A stretch of DNA of 64,000 nucleotides from Hortaea werneckii. Lineage: Eukaryota; Ascomycota; Dothideomycetes; Mycosphaerellales; Teratosphaeriaceae. The notes under the pieces were generated by a model. The model had not been told where the DNA came from and ran no database searches. It saw only the letters and a list, made by a program, of their open reading frames with translations. The stretch covers positions 310,001-374,000 of the forward strand of contig JBAOKB010000071.1 of NCBI GenBank assembly GCA_037044905.1. Reading direction: 5' to 3'. Positions 58,994 to 64,000 of this stretch are shown here, one piece after another; position 1 is the stretch's first letter, and each line of letters opens with the position of its first letter. The translations under genes were made by a program, and so were the position numbers.

Positions 58994-61900
58994 ATGTCTC
59001 CTACAGCCTTTAGTCAGCGTAATGCTGCCGGCGTCAAAGGTAAACGTGTGACTGGCAAACCTGGTCGCTTTGACCCTTCAGTACCGCTTCACATGACGAC
59101 TCGGAAGCGCGCCAGGAAGCCTAGCAACGATCTTTCTCCCTCATTGAATGGTTCCGTGTGGGAGGATGAAAGCACCAGAAGTTCACTTGACGACGGCCGA
59201 CCAAGCAGTTCGCGGAGCCAACTGAGCCAAGACTCAGCAGAACTCGATGTCCCGGAGATATCGCGCACTGCAGCTACACCCGACATTACTACCTCCATGG
59301 ATCAAAGCAACGCTGGAGACGAGTCGTTCGAGAGTCCTTCAAAGCCCCAACTTCCAGAGCAGTATCGTGCTTCTCCCTCGCGGAAGCGCAAGAGAACTAC
59401 GGATTCGCCTCCTGCTCCAACGAACGGCAGTTTTGTCACAACAGCCACTTCTCAGCAGGATGCTAGTCCCTACGAAGTCGTGTCCGATGCCATGGATGTA
59501 GATATTCCGCGCACATGTCCGAGCGCGAAGTTTCCGACGAAAGTACGCAGACTCGTGACCAAAATAACGATGCTGTAACAGGCGTCGCATCGGTTGACGC
59601 GACTCCGATAGTTTCCGAGGCGGCATCACCGGCATCAAGTGTATCCGGGGACGATGACACTTCTCCGCAGAAGCAAACTCACGTCGAAGGAGAGGAAACC
59701 TTTCTGACGCCACAGGAAAACCTCGCAGACGACGTTGAAGATGGCGAAGATGAGGATGACGTTGATGAGCAACTTCAGTCCGGAGACGAAAGCAGACCCA
59801 CGAGACGGCCCGGTGGCAAGAGGAGACGAGCTGTGCACCCCGATGATAAAGTCGAAATGGCGATGCGGCGATCTCTCGACATTCGCAAAGCCTACCGCAA
59901 CACTGTCCGCGATATGAAGGCTGTCTTGGCTGATATTGCTCAAAGACAAATGAACGACCTCAACGATAATCCTACTTGCCACGAAGAATCTACAGAGCAC
60001 GAAGATGTCAAAGGCGATCTGGATGAAGCTTACGGAAAACGGTGTCGTCTTATTCGAGATCAACAACGCTTCAACCAACAACTTCTCGAGCAGCGATTGG
60101 TGGACGAGAAGCACGTAGCCACCAAAATGTTGCAGCTCCGGCTTCAAGATGCCGAAGATGCTTTCCTCGATCGCGTTGAGCGGCAACTGCTTGAGATTGG
60201 GCGGGCTGTGCGCTCAACTTCGTCTACAATCGAGCTCGATACTGATGATGAAGACGACATCATTCCGAGACCCAAGAGAATGGGTTATCGCTTCCGTAGA
60301 GGCTCAGCGCTGGATCTGGCTTACCAGTCCAGAAGTCTGTCCGCCCTTGAAACAGAGTCGGCTCTTGACCTTATGCAAAGGCGTCTTGCAATGCAAAGAG
60401 AACTTGAAAACTTTCGCGAGCATGGGGTTCCAAAACAAGCAGCGCCATTCACTGTCATGGAGCGCAGTGTTAGAGATTCTGCGAATGCGAAGAAGGATAG
60501 CGTCACGATCCTCAACACAATCGTCAATGCTGCGAACGAGATCGAAACGCCTTCTGGCATTCCAGTCATTCCCAACGAAGAAGCTACTGGTCTTCAACTT
60601 CTTGGTGATCTAGCCTCGCGGCCTTCAATTGTTGTGCCACCTCAAAGAACGCTGAGAACAACGCAAGGATATGAGGACATGGCAAACCGAACGCCAGTCC
60701 ATCATGCTGCGAACCAGGCAGCATCTGAAACAAACCAAGATCCAACACAGAAAGCCCAACATCGAGATTCAACCAGTCGCTGCCGCGATCGCATTCACAA
60801 CAGCAACCGCAACCGCCTCGGATTGAGTTCACAGCATCCCCTCGAGCCAGACAGCTTCTCGATGAACGTTATGAGACGAAGAAAGCTACGCCATCGTCTC
60901 AGTCAGCACATGGAGCACGGCAGGACCATGCAGCCTTTTCGCCTCCTGACGTGCGACAAGGAGAACACTCAGCCTCTTCGCCAATGCATCGACGCGAGCA
61001 AACTGATAGCTTGCCCCCACTCGCGGCAAAGCCGAACAACGACATTCGCCAACGTCCTCCAGAGCCTTCGCCTTTGCGGCTGCAGTCTCCATTTGGCCTT
61101 CCGCGAGAAGAGAGCAGCCAAAAACAATCTGAGCAGGGCCCTGCCCACCCTCGCTCCTCACCAGGTCTTGGGAACCAGAGGTCGTTGACGAGCGTTTCCG
61201 ACGGCCGGCCTACACGTTCCAGCATTAGCAGCCCTTTCGACTTCTTGTTCAGAAACGCGCCGCTGACTGAAGAACCCTTAAAGACCCAAAGCGGAGCTTC
61301 TGAGGAGGCCAGAAACCGTTCAACGCTCGATCAGGTTCCTTTCCCACACAACATCTTGCAGCCCCAAGAAAGACCGGCAAGTCCCGGTGCAGCTGATACT
61401 CGTCAATCTCGGACGGAACAGTCTCCCTTTGGGGCACCCATGCTGGGCCTGGAAGCTCCTCAATCAAGACGCGGATCGTCCGTAGTCGTGAAACAAGAAG
61501 CTGGCTCTGATAGCAGCCAGATCGGAGATCATACAGGCGATCAAAAGTCATTATCCGGCCAAGACGGGAAGGGTAACAAAACACACATCAATTGGCGGAA
61601 GACGAACAAGGCCGAGCGCAATGGCGCCTCACGTCGGGCACACAAGAACAAGAATAAAGAAAGACGGCATCACTCTGTAGGAGAAGCCGGCTATACTGGA
61701 CCACCTCAGACTGACGCGGCCACACTGGCGCAAAGCCCGGTGGAGCGAAAATCAGTCTTTCCATTGCCGCCACCGCCGCATGTTGGTCTGCCTGGGCACC
61801 AGTCACCGCAGTCCATGCGTCCTCCTCACAATTTTGGTGCCCTTTTGCGTGGGCCGGAAGCACTTCCGCCTGAAAGATGGCGGGAAGACTACGGAGGAAG

Positions 61901-62366
61901 TAACCAACATCAACACCGAAACAGCTTTCCACCACCTCCGCCACAACCTCCGCATTGGCCGCAACTACAGAACGACATTTTTCCTCTCCCTCCCATACGT
62001 CACCAGCCCCCGCCTCAACCTGGCGTGTCTGGGGACCAATACAGAAGCAACCAAGGGTTTCCAACAGTTCCGCCGCCACCTCATTTCCCTCCGCCAACAC
62101 CGAACGCGCGACCATTTCCTGCGCCACCGGCCGGGCTAGGTCCGTGGAACTCGCAGTATGGCGGGCCTGCCTTGGCACCAGCCACGCCGGACAGTCGCTT
62201 TCATCCACCAGGTCTGGGACCACAGCCAGGCCCGCTGCCGGCCTTTGCTCAGCAGCAAAGGCACGAGCCGCCTCATCGGAAGCGCGGCCATAGTGACACC
62301 CATGTGGGCCCTGCCGACCCAGGCTGGAAGGGGTGGAAGCCTTACTCAGGCCCTGGAAGGAGATGA
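58994..62366 (+). CDS. Large unrecognised nuclear-type protein with helical core and Pro-rich tail
   Basis: About 1,124 residues after restoring two missing bases, near 59505-59512 (IPRxMSEREVSDES) and within about 60730-60770 (NTESPTSRFNQSLPRS follows). The N-terminus is basic and Ser-rich (TTRKRARKPSNDLSP, ASPSRKRKRTTDSPP: likely nuclear signals), then an acidic stretch (DDVEDGEDEDDVDEQ). A helical core of about 170 residues begins VEMAMRRSLDIRKAYRNTVR and contains KRCRLIRDQQRFNQQLLEQR and LRLQDAEDAFLDRVERQLLE. A conserved-looking IEFTASPRARQLLDERYETK follows, then NKAERNGASRRAHKNKNKER and a Pro-rich tail ending KPYSGPGRR. I recall similar uncharacterised Dothideomycete proteins but no named family. 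Start at 58994 sits just after a probable leader-intron acceptor. Function unknown; chromatin or RNA role is only a guess. Confidence 0.75.
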
Positions 62367-64000
62367 GGCTGGGTTCTATGGGAGACCCGAAAGGGGCGAG
62401 CAAGACATGTTATGACAGCGTTGGATGGTGTCACGGTTGGGTTATTGAGGTAACGGGCAAGGTCAGCGGCGATTCAGCGCTCGCTGTTGGCAGCGCGCGC
62501 ATTTTCAGTAGCAGAGACAGCTACAATGTAGCTAGCAGGGAGAGATTTTGTAGTATTAGAAGTGCAATTTCATTGTTTTTGGAGGGATTAATACACTAGC
62601 TGTCTCGCTTTGTTGAATATTAAAGGTGACATTAAAGTTTGTCGCATTTCGATGCGTGCTATGAGAAACGCGCAGTCTCAGAATGCAACCATGGCTTACG
62701 GATGTTGTTGAAAGAATAGGTCGTTAGAGATGGCAGTAATGTGGTCCAATTGCTCTCGAGGAGTCTCCGTATCGTCTACGTATGTTTGCCCGGCTCATCC
62801 TTCCTGGCAAGTTTTCCAATGCGTGACCGTTGGGTTGGTCGGAAGATCTCATTAACTGCACAATTTGGTGAGATTTGAGGTTACGCGTTCTAAATTACTA
62901 TTATCGTATTCTCAAGAAAAATATGATTCTTGGCTGAGTACAGTACCAACCGGTACATTGTTTGACGAGGTGTTCACATGCACAGCATGACGCAGCAGTA
63001 GGGGGAAAAAAAAAGAAAAAAAAAAGAAAACCTTACCCCGGGACTCAATCAATGCAAGATCTTTCCTTCGCGAGTAACTTCAGGTACCGGGATTTTTTCA
63101 TTAAACTTCGCATCCATTGTAGCCATTCCGCCCCCTCTAGCTTTTCACTATGCTAAGGTTTCCCTTAGGCTCTGGAGGTACCACCCGTCGCAGAGTGGAG
63201 GACGGTTGTCTTACACGAGACGGTCACTGCTGGTCTCACTCAATCAATATCGTGATTGACACAGAGGACATGGCTTGATGCGACATCACACGTTGCGTCA
63301 CTCTCGCAACACATTTGTTTCGACCAGTGTCGCATACATTGGGGGACTGCCTCATCATACAGTACTGACGTTGTTCTCCCCAGATGGTTTGACAACCGTT
63401 CAACCGTCGTCAATCCCGGTCGCCAACCCGAATTTAAGCTCGACGAGGCTGCGTGGGGGCGGCGCTAACGCCAGATCGGGTCTGGAATTCATTTCATTTC
63501 GCTTGCCGGGCGCGGACATGCAGCTGCTGACTTCCGTGCGCCGGAGCGTCAACAATTCTCCGCCTTTTCCCCTTGAAAGTCCTCTCACCACTCCTCCGAG
63601 TCCTGTGAAACGACTGCTGGGTCACCTTGCGTTTGGATGGTCACCTTTTTCTTCTCTATTTGATTTCCTTCACGACTTCCAGCGACGGCAGCTTCACTCG
63701 TTCAGCTAGCCGGCCGCGATCCATTCGTTTCACATCCCCCTCACTCTCCAAAACCCGCGACGTCGCAAATTCTCCACCAGGGTGAGTTCGGACTTCCGTC
63801 CCTTGCCTGGGGTGCATATATGCGTGCCAGGCGACCTATAAAATAGCCACCACACGCTTGCCAGCCATCTACCAGACCAGTCGAGGGATATTAATGCTGA
63901 TATCATGTCACGATCTAGTCTCTTATTATTGCTACAAACGGAAACGGCGCCTGCCAATCAATCTTCGGCCCACGAGACGAACGATCAAAAGTTATAGCGA
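62367..64000. other. Right-edge intergenic region
   Basis: About 1.6 kb. A-rich tract near 63004-63030; TACAGTA at 62939-62945 and 63358-63364; a TATA-like TATAAAAT at 63837-63844. The ATG at 63905 opens only 30 codons before a stop at 63995, which could be a first exon running off the window but is unsupported. Confidence 0.5.

Noticed and set aside
61588..62403. 271-codon minus-strand ORF
   Set aside because: Antisense of the Pro-rich tail of the unrecognised plus-strand gene; no motif of its own.
63905..63997. 30-codon ORF downstream of TATAAAAT
   Set aside because: Too short; could be a first exon running off the window, but nothing supports it.
1..64000. tRNA genes, rRNA, CRISPR arrays, transposons or RIP-affected AT-rich blocks
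   Set aside because: Scanned by eye without finding a convincing case. A tRNA covariance search would settle the tRNA question.

Overview
This window is nuclear DNA from a filamentous or yeast-like ascomycete (Pezizomycotina, most likely Dothideomycetes). The evidence is short GT-AG introns of 50-90 nt with CTAAC-type branch points, about one gene per 3 kb on both strands, and fungal-specific families (Rcf2, fungal Pop8, Far11/HAM-2, SET2 with WW and SRI domains, a GPI-type serine/threonine-rich wall protein). The class is an inference; no species is claimed. I saw no transposon, CRISPR array, rRNA or convincing tRNA.

Layout. 1-7.1 kb: 3' end of glycogen branching enzyme (+), then a ~1,784-residue HSP90-like (GHKL) ATPase (-) with a C-terminal HExxHxxxxxH motif. 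7.6-21.5 kb: exportin CSE1 (+), a three-exon PUF4-like RNA-binding protein (-), RNA polymerase III subunit RPC2 (+). 21.8-30.7 kb: a damaged GPI-anchored surface protein (-), an unrecognised gene (+), a gene-poor 2.6 kb, a secreted CAP/PR-1 protein (+). 31.6-40.2 kb: a SPATA20/DUF255 thioredoxin-fold protein (+), a NIF/FCP1-type HAD protein whose motif has lost its second Asp (-), RNase P/MRP subunit POP8 (+), histone methyltransferase SET2 (-). 42.4-51.6 kb: a Myb/SANT-like AT-hook protein (+), RRP36 (-), RCF2 (+), STRIPAK subunit FAR11/HAM-2 (-). 52.4-62.4 kb: GABA transaminase (-), mitochondrial HemK/MTQ1 methyltransferase (-), RAD23 (+), a large unrecognised nuclear-type protein (+). Genes mostly alternate in strand, giving divergent promoter pairs and convergent 3' ends.

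Themes are housekeeping: nuclear transport, Pol III transcription, RNA processing (PUF4, POP8, RRP36), chromatin (SET2), proteostasis/repair (RAD23) and mitochondria (RCF2, GABA transaminase, MTQ1).

The most striking global feature is that 11 of the 20 genes carry single-base frame breaks (about 20 in total), several in homopolymers and some in genes essential in yeast. Residual assembly indels, or one decaying copy in a duplicated genome, are likelier than eleven true pseudogenes. The most interesting biology is the GHKL ATPase with a zinc-protease-like C-terminus, a perfect Puf4-type site in the 3' UTR of the PUF4 gene itself, and the altered HAD motif of the NIF-domain protein.
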